The notes beneath the pieces are model-generated. The model worked only from the letters and a program-made list of their open reading frames with translations, was not told the origin of the DNA and ran no database searches. Shown here piece by piece: positions 33,142-44,360 of a stretch of DNA of 64,000 bases; the stretch's first letter is position 1; every line of letters starts with the position of its first letter. Both the position numbers and the translations under genes were made by a program. The stretch comes from Isoetes taiwanensis (lineage: Eukaryota; Streptophyta; Lycopodiopsida; Isoetales; Isoetaceae). The stretch is taken from NCBI GenBank assembly GCA_021234155.1, contig JAJEKV010000064.1, forward strand, positions 4,402,001 to 4,466,000. Direction: 5' to 3'.

Positions 33142-33492
33142 GCATCCAACACTTTCACCAAAATCCCTCAGAAACCCCTTTTGTTTTGGGTGCATATTCA
33201 CATGAGAGGTGATGTTGGGCAGCGAGAGTCCTTTCTGTATTCCCTAAAATCGTACAATAAATCAACACCTTTTAGTCCATTGCCTCAAACCTTATAGAAT
33301 TTCACAAACCTCGTTATACGGTTTCTTGTACAAGCATATTCCATAAACGAGGATTGATATCTATAGTCTAGATCGAGGAATAACTAGCAAATATGCCCAT
33401 CCAATAGCTCGATGACCGGAGTCACCTCTTATGTGAATATACACCAAATCAAAGAAGCTTGAGGGAGATTTTGATTTGAAAGCATTGGATGT
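33142..33492. repeat. Fold-back element with ~85-bp imperfect inverted arms
   Basis: Left arm 33142-33226 (GCATCCAACACTTTCACC ... TATTCACATGAGAGGTGA ... AGCGAG) matches the reverse complement of 33408-33492 (ACATCCAATGCTTTCAAATC ... TATTCACATAAGAGGTGAC ... ATCGAG). The ~180-base centre is unrelated. No coding capacity; a MITE or fold-back transposon is the simplest reading. No target duplication was established. Confidence 0.6.
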
Positions 33493-35380
33493 AATAAAAA
33501 ACCTAATAAACTATAAAACTATAAGCAACGGTTAAAACAGTCGCTATAGTAGGAGCGATCAAAATTATCAACAACATCAAAAGATGGACGGATCCGGAAG
33601 TTGGTCGAAAGGCCTGGCTATAGGCCGAATAAGTAGGTAGTCAAATTTAAACTAAAGGAAACCTAATTGACCTAAAAGGCAAAGCCTTTCCAAAAGCTAT
33701 GAACATTGTACGAACTTTCCAATTCCAAAAGTATGGATGGAGAAGCTAGTGAAAAGCTTGTTTCGTAAAGTTCAATTGCCAATTAGAAAGTCACGTCTTG
33801 TTTGAGCCTTATTCCTGCATTTTTGAATATCCCAAAGAAGTTATTCAGTTGGATTAATAGATTCTCAGAATTGGAAAGAATTAGAGATCGTGTTTGCAGC
33901 ATTCGCAAGTCTGAGCGTAGTTGGGTGGTGAATTTGTGCCATAAGACGTGTTTGACAATTTTGGAGAAAGAAGAGCACAATCATAACAGACTTCCATTTG
34001 CAATCCATTGACATAGTTTCACAAGAGTTCACTGATATTGTTGATATGGGAATCCAGATGAGTAAACTTCAAATTGTAATCAGGTACCATTTCATATTCT
34101 TCTTGTTTTACTTGATCCCATTCCTTCTACATAATTCTATAATAATTTACATATAAATGATTCGCTTCAAAAGCATTTTCGAACTCAGATCATAGTTTCA
34201 GATACCTTAATGCGCTCGAAGAACTTCTCCCATTCCAACAAACAGATAGCTTGTATTGGTTTCACACCCATGCCTCCATTGAAATAAGGCATATCTATTT
34301 TTTCTCACCTTAAGCTTGTGTTTCGGTTTGGGTTGACGTTTTGGATCCATTGTTGACTAGTTTGTGTAGTAGATACACAGGACCTAAAAAGTCATTTGCA
34401 CAATCCATATTTCTTGGGCGTAAGAAGTCATTCTCACAAACCATATCTCTTGGAGCTATTTACAGCATCTACTAGAACAACCGGATGATCTTGATCAAGA
34501 GGTGGGAGAGAAATTATTGGGGGAGCATATTTGATAGTGGAGGGGCAAAGGATTTATTGTATTAAATGTCAAAATTGGACTATGCTAATGTCTATTTGTG
34601 CAAGATTTGGCAAGGAATTATATGCTATTGCCATACCTTTTCTCATTTAATTCATTCAAGTTTATACCTTTCTGCATGTGCCTTTCCCTTGCCTGAGCTT
34701 CCACTTTTTACTCATACAAATAGTGCGAGGTATTATTTTCACATTAGTTTTATTATACTATACAAGAATTTGGCGCCGGCGGAGCCGGCGCTCTGTGCAC
34801 CCTTGACGACTGAACCTAAGTTCGATGGTTAAATTTAAGAGTAAATATCAACGGTCTGTAATCTGGCTCGGCATAAAAGATAAGCACAGTGAACTTAGCT
34901 TAATCTTCTAGCCTTCCTCGAACCTTGGTCCTCCTCTTTGGGTAACCAAGGTATGTATTTGTCTGTACATCGATTTGGATAAGTATAGTCCTCGTGAAAG
35001 AGAAAGTATTTGTTGTTAAGGGCTAATATTTGGGTAGTGGTTGTGTGTTGTGTAATGCATGTGGTGGTGGTAATGTGGTGTGCGTATTGTAATACATATG
35101 TAGTGGAACGGTGTGTTTTAGTATAGTGCATGTATGATGTGTGATGTGTGTAGTATAGTGTTTGTAATGCATGGGTAGTTGTGAGTTATTGGGGGTAGCT
35201 ATACGGTTGGGTTTAAGTTGTCTTAGCCATGCATTTGGCAAATTTTATTCTTCAATTCCGGCATCATCAATTTCTTTAACTCTTCCGTTTTGACACCTCA
35301 GGACAATTGAGATAAAATTTCCCTTATCGTAAACCACGAGTACCCTATGATTTCCGCTTTTTTTCCTGTGTTTTTATTTT
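33493..35380. other. No gene; GC palindrome and TG-rich low-complexity tract
   Basis: 34773-34791 is a GC palindrome (GCGCCGGCGGAGCCGGCGC). 35020-35180 is a TG-rich low-complexity tract (GTGGTGGTGG, ATGATGTGTGATGTGTGTAG). A 69-codon plus ORF at 33802-34011 has no recognised family. Confidence 0.4.
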
Positions 35381-35439
35381 TTGGAAATTTTTTCGTTTCC
35401 TACTCTAAGCGGCGCCGCTCATACTTTAATTTCCTACAC

Positions 35440-35650
35440 TACCAAATTCAAACATTCAAAGGTTTTCGCATTCAAAGGTTTTCCATTCAAATTCAAAGGT
35501 TTTAAAACAGTACATTCAAAGGTTTTCCATTCAAAGGTTTTAAAACAGTACATCAAAATCATCACAACAGCTGAATTTGAATCAAGTAGCAAAAGCTGAA
35601 TCAAGTTTCAAAAAGCTGAATCAAGTTTGAATCAAGTTTCAAAAGCTGAA
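35440..35650. repeat. Short tandem repeats downstream of the recombinase gene
   Basis: Repeated ATTCAAAGGTTTTCCATTCAAA and TTTTAAAACAGTACAT units, then AAGCTGAATCAAGTTT units reaching to the stop codon of the recombinase gene. Probably in its 3' UTR. Confidence 0.75.
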
Positions 35651-35656
35651 TTTCCA

Positions 35657-37938
35657 TCAAGCAGCATTTTTCTTCATGTATTCGGCATCTGATGCAAGAA
35701 CAAATGTGCAATTATTGAATGTTGCACCCACAAATGACTGGCCACCTGCATAAACAAAAACTAGGTTATTTTGATCAATTTGAAAACATGTTCCAAATCA
35801 GAATAAAAATTAACAATAATGAGAAAACTTACCATAGTTTTGCACAATAGTCTGTTCTCCAGGAAAGTATTTTGCTAGCGAAGGTGTGCGTCTGATCATT
35901 TCTTCAAGCATGTCGTTATCAAAATCATCAGCAGTAACTGGTTTTACAGTATTTCCTGAAACTTGAATTACAGACTTATTGGCGCCAGTTTTTAAATCAA
36001 CAGGAACTTTGACAGGAGCTGTAAGGTAATCATCTGTTGGAGCAGCAACATTGTCTGCAAGAAACCAACTACAAATTAACATTTGGAAAACTACTAATGA
36101 TTTAAAAAAGGTACTAAAGGTTTCCAAAATTTACCTGTAATCGTAGTATGATCATGAACATCAGCAACGTTATCCGTAAGAAAAAACCTAGCCAAAATTA
36201 CATAGGAAAGTGAAACTAGGAAACTGAAACTAAGAAACTACTAGGAAACTGAAACTAGGAAAACAAACTAGGAAAATAAACTAACCTGCAATTGAAGTTT
36301 GACCGTCAACCAGAACCTTTGAAGAATGGTTTCCCATTAAGCCCTTCTCCTTCTCTTTAATCATTTCATTTAAAACATCAGGATACAACCTTAGACTACC
36401 ATCCTCATTGTAAGGTTTGCTCAAAATATTCATCGCAGCATTAACTTGGATTTCCTTGCTCCGGTCGTACCTATTAGAACACAAAATTACAACTGCATGA
36501 AAGGAAACAGACAAACAAATAAATAAATAAAAACTTACTTTTCGTATGCAGTCGTCGTCCTATGACCTGTTACAAGCTTTCCAATTTCTGGTGGAACTAG
36601 ACCAAGCGACATTCTTGTAACAGCAGATACACGTCCACTTTTATTACAAATGTCAACGTCCAACAAAGACCCCATGTATGTTATCCACTTGGCAAGATTG
36701 TTTTTTCCTACTCGAGATTTCTGAAACCAGACCTGCAAGAGAGTAAACAATTAAAAACAAAATAATAAACAATGCATAGGAAAAAGGAAAACCAACGTAC
36801 CTGACCGCGAAAGTTCGTAATCGCCTGACAGAAAAACCACTTTGGTTTATCATTTTCTTTTCCAGGTAAATGACGAGTATACTGTTTATATGTTAACACA
36901 AAGTCATTCTCAAAGCTCCATATTGGTGGTCTGAAATGGCTATCATCAAACCGGGTCACAGAAATCCCCCACGTCTTACTTTTTCTCTCATTATACAGCA
37001 GATATTCATTGCTGCCATCAAATTCCAAACTCAAGTCTACATCCTTCACATCATAAAGTTCCTGAGCACCTCTGATAGCAAATCTACTGACCAAATAAAA
37101 GCACAGTCGCTTCAAAATCCCTTTTGGATGTGTGATCTGATAATCTATATCAGCCAATAAATCCTGCTCTGTGCTATAAGAAATTGGCTGTGCTTTCTTT
37201 TTCTTTACACCAATACCTAAAGCTCTAGCTTTTGATGCCATGTGAACAAATGCTAATCTAGTAGTACCAAACAGATCATCTTTCAGAATGTTAAATCTTG
37301 CCTCCCTTTCTCCAGTAGCATTAATTCTTGCTTCTTGCTTTTTCCTGATAATCCTTCCTATTGACTTCAGTAAGCAATGCAGACTACAACAGAAAACAGT
37401 AAGTCAGAAACAATCAAGAAATAGAAATAAAAGAAATCAAAAGAATTTACCTGGAGGCAGGGTATAGAGTGCCGTCTTTCTTTCTAGTTTGTAAAAGAAA
37501 TTTAACAAGCATCTTATTCAACTCGAGCATGTTGAGATCTTCAAGTGGCATACTTGTGTCAAGTTTCTCAAACCTTCTCCATCCATCAAACTTACGTCTA
37601 GCCCAGTTGGTAAGTTTCTTGGACTTGTCTTCGCCCCCCTTTTCAATTTCAGAGACAGTTTTCTCATCAAGCTTCAAAAACTCCTTAAACTCTTCATCAT
37701 TTGGTGCCTTAAGATCATCAGTGTACACTGTCCCCTCTTTAAACCATGGCTCATTTCCAAGATCTTGCAACATCAACTCGACTGCAGCAGGATCCGTGCA
37801 TCCAACAAGCTCACAGTCTTCTTCATTTATGAGTGTAAACGAAGGACTGATACTAGCAGAGCAGTTAGAAACTGCATGTCCAGAAAGTAAACTCAAGCTA
37901 AGTAGAACACTAATAAACCTTTTAGCAACAAGAGACAT
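35657..37938 (-). CDS. Crypton-type (DUF3504) tyrosine recombinase, six coding exons, intact
   Basis: Exons on minus: 37938-37451, 37383-36801, 36732-36539, 36470-36286, 36054-35833, 35745-35657. All have GT-AG ends and join in frame to 586 residues. The N-terminal core-binding part includes LNKMLVKFLLQTRKKDGT. The catalytic part includes FNILKDDLF, FYLVSRFAIRGAQEL and YLLYNERKSKT, then NKSGRVSAVTRM and VTGHRTTTAYEKYDRS. Likely catalytic residues are Arg267, Arg391, His414 and Tyr423; the His of the HxxR box is Lys388. The gaps Arg391-His414-Tyr423 (23 and 9) equal those in Cre. The order of motifs matches the ZMYM2/QRICH1-type DUF3504 domain derived from Cryptons. Expected activity is DNA strand exchange through a 3'-phosphotyrosine; whether it is still mobile or a domesticated gene is unknown. 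Oddities: a signal-peptide-like first 24 residues, and a C-terminal GATFNNCTFVLA. An in-frame stop lies just upstream of the ATG. Confidence 0.85.
36135..36173 (-). pseudogene. Duplicated micro-exon with broken splice acceptor
   Basis: 39 bases between coding exons 4 and 5 of the recombinase gene, encoding in phase NVADVHDHTTIT after a shared Asp codon. They resemble the start of the next exon (DNVAAPTDDYLTA). The donor GTAAAT is present. The acceptor reads TTACGG where TTACAG is expected, a single A-to-G change. Inclusion would keep the frame. Confidence 0.5.
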
Positions 37939-38029
37939 CTTGAAACCTGCATGCAGCACAAGGAAAACAAATGTTAGTACAGAAACATGACAAAGAATTA
38001 CAGTTAACAAAAAATCAGAGGATATTACC

Positions 38030-38158
38030 TCAAAAATGTATAAGAAGTCGCCTGGAACCCGCAAGTTACCGAGATTAGCCAAAAAACTTCGAGAAACAAT
38101 GAGATTTAACGCCAAAACACCGCACGGACTCGCTCCAAACGAAGATTCACCTACAAAA
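38030..38158 (-). other. Probable 5' UTR exon of the recombinase gene
   Basis: On minus, TTTTGTAG precedes GTGAATCTTCG (acceptor-like) and TTTTTGAG is followed by GTAATATCC (donor). It would splice to the acceptor CATGCAG at about 37947, eight bases before the ATG. Translation of the exon in the ATG frame hits TGA at the junction, so it is untranslated. Confidence 0.5.
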
Positions 38159-38550
38159 CAGAAAAGAAACACATTAGCTCATAAAAAATGCAAGAAAACT
38201 AAAGAAAACTAAAGAATCCAGCCAAATATAAGCGCCGACGAGCGCCCTCCAAGAACCTCTGCAAAAATCCTCTGCTGCTCTGCTACTCTATTTCTCAGAA
38301 AAATCAAGAACATTCGTAAAAGAAAATGCTCCAAACGAAGATTCACCTACAAAACACAAAAACAAACACATTAGCTCGTAAAAAACTAAAGAAAACTAAA
38401 GAAAACTAAGGAATCCAGCGAAACACGACCTTGGCGACCTCAATCGGCTTGAAGCGCCGACGAGCGCCCTCCGGGAACCTCCGCAAAAATCGTCTGCTCC
38501 TCTGCTACTCTGTTTTTCTCAGAAAAGAACTTTCGTGAATGAAAAGCTGA
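38133..38550. repeat. Tandem duplication (206-bp offset) in the recombinase 5' region
   Basis: CTCCAAACGAAGATTCACCTAC at 38133 recurs at 38339. Both are followed by ACACATTAGCTC, AAAGAAAACTAA, GCGCCGACGAGCGCCCTCC and CTCTGCTACTCT. The unit includes the edge of the 5' UTR exon, so two copies of a possible first-exon/promoter segment exist. Confidence 0.85.
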
Positions 38551-38609
38551 CGTGGAAAAGTTTGCCACGTGTCCGGAAATCATAGGGCACGCGTGGCTTA
38601 CGTTTTGCA

Positions 38610-38711
38610 ACGTGCCACCAATCGGTGGTTTCCAGTTGGAAATCGGGTGGCGGCGCCGCCACTCGCGCCGCCACCCGGTTTCCAGCTGGAAACCACCTCT
38701 TGGTGGCACGT
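38610..38711. repeat. Long near-perfect hairpin upstream of the recombinase gene
   Basis: Left arm 38610-38656 (ACGTGCCACCAATCGGTGG ...) pairs with right arm 38665-38711 with about four mismatches. Each arm contains a smaller palindrome, such as GGTTTCCAGCTGGAAACC in the right arm. A further palindrome (GTGGCGGCGCCGCCAC) sits at the left-arm tip. It lies about 450 bases upstream of the probable 5' UTR exon. Confidence 0.85.
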
Positions 38712-38769
38712 TACCAAATACTAAGAATCAAGATTGCGCGATTAGCGCCAAGCTTAGAGCTCAAGGCTA

Positions 38770-41413
38770 AAAGGTTAACTTAGGTGAAAACGGGACTCAA
38801 GCTGCAAATGGGATGTCAGAATCATCAGATTGGACCTCTAAACGGCGTACAAAGCATAAAGTCGAAGCTGATAGTTGCAAATTGGGCATCAGAGCCATCA
38901 AATTGGACCTCTGCACCCGATTTTATCCCATAGATCTTAAAATCAATCTCTGACCTTTGTTCTGTTTAATGGGTCTCCAAACTGAAGAGATTATTTGTAA
39001 GATTTAGCCCAAGCTTGTGTTGGAACAAAACCCACTGTTGGTTCGTGGCCTAGATTCAAATACGGGAGCTCTGTAAAAACCCAAAGCCCTGATCATAGAC
39101 CGGAGATTTTTTTCTCGGTCCAAGGCTGCCATTAATCTATCAATTTTGAGTACTGAGTTTACCAAACTAATTATAAGCTATATTTAAAATCACGGCTCCT
39201 ATTAACGTTAGTGAAGAGAATCATACCTGGGTGGTCAGTCTTGCTCTCATGGAATTAACAATTCCTCTCCAGCAATCAACGGGAGAGCCTAATACCTGCG
39301 CCGAAAAATTTTTAAACCAAGGCCTTCGCTGAATTTTTTAGGATTGCAATCAAAACTGTCAGAAATAAGGTGTTTGGCAATTTATCGCGGACTTTCTGGA
39401 AGAAGCACAAGAAATAAACATGGTTGGCAATTTCTTGCACAAACGAATTCATGCCTGGTGCAGACTTACCTAGGGATTGCATGGCTGTTTTCTATGCCAC
39501 CATGTAGCAAATTTCACAGATTTGTATGCCTCTTTACTGCCCTAAATCACCCCGGTGCTATTGCGTTGAAGGGCAACTGTAGAATAATCTGCCTTAAAGC
39601 AACAGGAGTTCGTCAGCAGAGCTGTCGGGTCTTCGGTAGGCCTCGATTGCTTCAATCAATTTCTCTTGAATAGGGCTTCGTATGAAGTTTTTATCTTGAA
39701 TAGCGCTTGGTATGAAGCGTTTGAGAGTGAAGAAATATAAGCCTATAAATCTTAATAGAATGAAGAATCAAAGATTTGCGGCCTATTGCCGAGCTTTGCA
39801 CGGCTGTCCATGCTCAAAAGAAGCAATGAAAAACACAGACAATTTGTGCTTCCTGCATGCATAAGTTGGAGTAAATTGAATCCTGATTCCGACGGCCCTG
39901 CTTTTAAAGAGCCCTCAATATTTGAACTGGGTTTCGAAATTTGACAAATAGATTTTTGAGCATATATTTCTGTGTCTTATCATTCTCAGAGATTGCAGTT
40001 CCAGGGCACAAAATTTCTTTGCTGCGTTATCCAAATTAAGCCTCTTGAAAGCTAAATTTTTCGCATGGACACAGTCCGTGTGCCTCCGTTGGCTGCAAGT
40101 CATGGTTCCGTCGATTGATACTCGGCCTTGTGATAATACCTGGCCCTGTGATACGCCAGCCCTAACCTGATATTCTGTTTCCCTCTGCAACCCCAATCCA
40201 TAGTTTTCATCTCCGACAGAAGACAGAAACTTGGGCCAAACAAACATAGAAGCAGGAGAGCATAGAATTTGCAACAAATTCGACCTCAGGTTGTAAATTG
40301 ATCCAAAGTAGAGCAAACGAGTCCAAACCGAGCAGTTTTACTATAAAAAATCATTCCCTTTGGGTTGCTTTCAGAAACACACAGAGTACTTCTGCATACA
40401 CTGGGCCAAATCGAGACATCTAAAGGCCCACATGCAAAAACCTCAACCCCCGGAATTAATCTGAATAACCCAACTGGATTCATCTATCTGCTCTTCTACG
40501 GCCTCTCCTGGGGCAGAACTCGAAGCGTACGAGTATTCCCGGAAAACAAAAAGACGCCGGAAAAAGCAGTCCTATATACGTAGATAATTCAAAAAACTAG
40601 TAATCTTATATATAGAAGGATAGTTTATTTCCATTATCAAACAAAATCTCCTCCTTGTCCATTTCTATTGGCTCATTTTTCTGATTTTCGAACTACAATT
40701 TCACCATAAGATGGGTTTTCATTATGAGCTAGCTTTACATTCATCCGATGATGTTCCATACGCCTTTTATTTCCACGTTCTCTCATTTGCTCTCTATCAT
40801 CACAACCACTGTCTATAATAAGCTGCATTTTTCTTTTTTCTATCTTCCATATACTCCAGATATTGTGGAATGGGTGATGTTTGTCTGATCAGATTTCTCC
40901 TGCTCAGGATGAAGTAACTCCTTGATTGCAGACAATCACTGTTTAATTTATACTGTAAGTCTGCAAGTCTCCTATATTGCTGCTCATGCACTGAGTGAGT
41001 CCTTGATAGTAGAAGACAACCACTATTCTATTCTTATGGTGCTCCTTCTAGCGACAATATAGTCAACTTTTAGGTTCTACCCCAATATATTATCATCACT
41101 ATGCTGAACCTATTGTGCAAGGACTAATAAGCCTATTCATGATGCATGAGCTGATTTGCACAAAAAGGATATTTCTGATCTGTTAACTTAGTCCTACAAT
41201 TTGATGTCCTCGATTGCACTTATTAAACTTTTTGTTGAATATTCTTCTTTGGTTTGGACGATTTGTAACTTGCTTGGCCAAGATAAGCGAGACCATATCT
41301 TACATTTACAAAGCACCACTACAGTAATCTAACCACGTGTTCTGCCCGTCACCTTTTTGCATTATTTGTGTATTTAATAGAATTTTCTTTAACACGGTGG
41401 TGTGATATTTCAA
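38770..41413. other. No gene recognised
   Basis: 38801-38925 contains two copies of a ~36-base motif (CAAATGGGATGTCAGAATCA and CAAATTGGGCATCAGAGCCA, each followed by ATTGGACCTCT). ORFs up to 133 codons between 39.3 and 40.5 kb show no domain and unlikely composition. A minus ORF at 40991-40800 could be a further exon of the CBM48 gene but has no support. Confidence 0.4.
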
Positions 41414-44360
41414 CTATAACTCTGATAACGTCCTTTGAGCAGTGAGACGCTTTGTTACCCAGAAAACAAGTAGTTCTGCAGTTATTTTCTTCTCGTCAAT
41501 AAGAAATGGTTCTATAGTACTTGGCAGAGATCCATATGATGAAACCGAGAATCCTCTTGAGCCTGCCAGATATTTGTTCAGGGGCAATTAAAAACAAACG
41601 TTTGAAATGTGTGCTTACCTTCAAGTTTCCCATCTGGAAAATATGCCCAAAAGGAGTATGGTACCCCCTTTTTAGTGAATGCTCCTTGTAGCTGATTCAA
41701 AGATATTAGTAACCCATCAATTACTCCATATGGAAATTGTGAGCCATATCAACACACCTGATTGTCATCAAATAATAGATCAACGTTGGTGACGTCATCC
41801 TCCTTCTCAAGAGAAGCCTTCAAAAGAGGCATAACGTCTTCAGTGATGGTCTCTGCAAAAGGTTTACTTACTACAATCTTCTTCGGCGCCTTTGCAGCAG
41901 CTGGTGTTGCTATGGGGGCCTTCCCAGTCTCTTGCAAAGCTGGTTTAGGTTTAGGCTTTGATGCAACGGCAGTATCTGTCTTGGCTGCATCCTTTTCCAA
42001 TGTCTTGATATCTGCCTGCTCTTCTAATTCTTGAGTTGATAAAAGCATCAAAAACTTTTCAACTTGCAGTCCCTTTTATAAAAGACTAATAACAAGTAAA
42101 GGAGATGCAATCCGCATGGGTGTGCTGACTTAAAGAAAAATCAATGTTCGCAATTTATAATATAACTTGGCAGTTTCTTTTCATGAATAAAACATAATGC
42201 ATGTTGGTTATAGGCTTCAGAATGACACACAATCCTTTGTGCTTAAAACAGAATGGAACGTCAGAAAACAGGGGTCACCTATAAATATCTCGTTATTAAG
42301 CCCGCCTGCACCATCTGGGATGGCTGGAGCATCTGCAGAGTGCATCCATTTCCCATCCACTATAAACTTATATCTGTACTTGCCTGGCGACAGCTTCTGC
42401 AGAAAAACTGATAAAATGCAGATGCTAGAAGTAGGCAGCAATGATGATAAAAATTATTACTTCCCTTAAGAATACATCAAAAGGCCATTCAACATCTACC
42501 AAATGAGAATACTAACCTGCTTTACATGAAATATGCCAGTGGCATCTTTCACTAGGGGCACTTTTGTCTCCCAGTTAAGAAAGTCACCAGTAAGCAGCAC
42601 TTCAGAACCCTCCCCTTTCCAAACAAAGTCAACCTCTTGTACCACCACTGTAAACACATCATTCTTTCTTAAGGATTTCTCAGAATCTTTGCAACGAGGA
42701 AAATAAGAAAAACCGGGATCCTTGCAAAGAAAAGATCATTACAGTAGTACTACATTGACAGAAAAGAAGTTCCTTCATTTGCATCTATCCAATTTGAGTA
42801 AAGTTGGCCAATATACGCCAACTATGATGTCAAAAGTCCATAAGCTCTTATAGCAATGAAGGTCATACTGGTGGAAGAGGTCCAATTATGGTCATGTAAT
42901 ATACAAGCCAACCCTGAAAATATAAAACAGCATGCACATATCTGACAGCTACGATTGCTCTACAATGTCCAATTACTGGCCTCCTTGTTCTGGAATAAGT
43001 ATATTTCAATTATTAATATAGCTCTACAGTTTTGAGGAGCAGACAGATAAGCTGCTCCAGGAGTTCCAGTACCCATAACTAATGTGACATCTTCCAGTTC
43101 ATCCAATGCCCTGTACTCGCCTTCACTTCACTTATCCAATTACGAGCCCATCTGTATGATTGTATTCTTAATTGTACAAGCTTCATTTGGATCATCAAAC
43201 TCTCGCCATTGCTATATAATATTCATAAAGCACAGTCCCACAGATAACGTTGCTACTCCAAGAAGTCCCTGTTCTATCCAACTGAGACATTATTCAGCTT
43301 AGTGCTTTCCCCATCTTCTACTACAGTTCGAAAGACGAGGCAATTTGGAAATGGTCAATTTGCTGCCAGGTACACCAATGCTAAACATGGATTCCCATAC
43401 TGCAATATCGGCTGCCATTCCTGTAACACACTTTGCTGCCTTAGAGGCAAGTGGTAGCTACAACCTTAGTTCCTTTAATGCTCTCAGAGAACGCCATTCT
43501 AACTGTATTAAGTCTGTTGGATCTTGACTCTGAGTTCCGTATGTTCTTTCAATCCAATCTGTTCCATTGATCCACGTTGGTTTAAGAACAGAATGGACTC
43601 CACCTCTTGGTTCATAAAACTTTCAAAATTGTAGAATATAGCTTTAGCAACGATTAGTTGAATATACTATAACTTTATGTAGGTAGAGAATATTTTTTAC
43701 TGGCATTTAGTTCCACTGCTCTTCTGCTTTTCAAACTACATATCATAACGCACAATTTCAAGTAATTTGACACTATCAATCATATAGATGTTATTCTGTA
43801 TGAATGATAATATGGAAAAAGTTGTTCATAATAGAGACATCCAGAAGTCGTGGTAGATTTCTAGATATTAAACGTGTCTTATATGGGGAAGGATTTGTTA
43901 CTCCTAAACCATAAATCTGAAATGCAGTACCAACGAATAATATGATACACAGTTCAAAGCAACTAATTATATAGGAAATGCGAGAACGATACTAAGTTTG
44001 AGGAAACTTAAATAGAGGGGCATTTTTGAAGCATTTGGGTCGGTAATACTTACAAACTGAAGTAGAAGGCATGTAAGAGTCACTGCTTACGCTTGCCCTT
44101 GGTTGAAAAGTTCCTTTGGAGCAGGAAAACGATCTCCCTGTGTCAATCCTGGTTGCGAGATCGATCCTCCCGCTAGAATGTGTGGGTGCACAATACAGGC
44201 GGGAGCAGATGGATGAAGCAGGGGATGGACATCCATATCCATGGTTTAGAGGTAGCATAGCAGGGGCAGCCACCGAAGACACCATCTTGCTGCAGCGGCC
44301 AATTTCCATGGCGCGCACACATGCAATCCTACACCCGCAATTTCTAGATAATGCTCTCAT
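41414..44360 (-). CDS. Plastid-type CBM48 (glycogen/starch-binding) protein
   Basis: Six exons on minus: 44360-44054, 42647-42517, 42396-42279, 42029-41758, 41691-41619, 41562-41414. All junctions are in frame, giving 349 residues. An alternative last donor at 41458 (GTAACA) would lead to unseen exons. Residues 1-~95 are rich in Ser, Arg and Ala with few acids, like a plastid transit peptide. Residues ~103-186 are an AMPK-beta-type CBM48 (VDFVWKGEGSEVLLTGDFLNW, then KLSPGKYRYKFIVDGKWMHS, then GLNNEIFI). A Lys/Pro/Ala-rich linker follows (KPKPKPALQETGKAPIATP), then a second conserved-looking piece (GVPYSFWAYFPDGKLEG). CBM48 binds alpha-glucans, so a role at starch in the plastid is likely. The architecture is not one I can match to PTST, SEX4 or LSF1. 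No kinase or phosphatase domain is seen. Confidence 0.75.

Noticed and set aside
39344-40316. 109- and 133-codon ORFs as genes
   Set aside because: No recognisable domain and unlikely composition; no splice structure found.
40800-40991. Extra exon of the CBM48 gene
   Set aside because: No in-phase acceptor could be tied to the previous exon and the residues match nothing I know.
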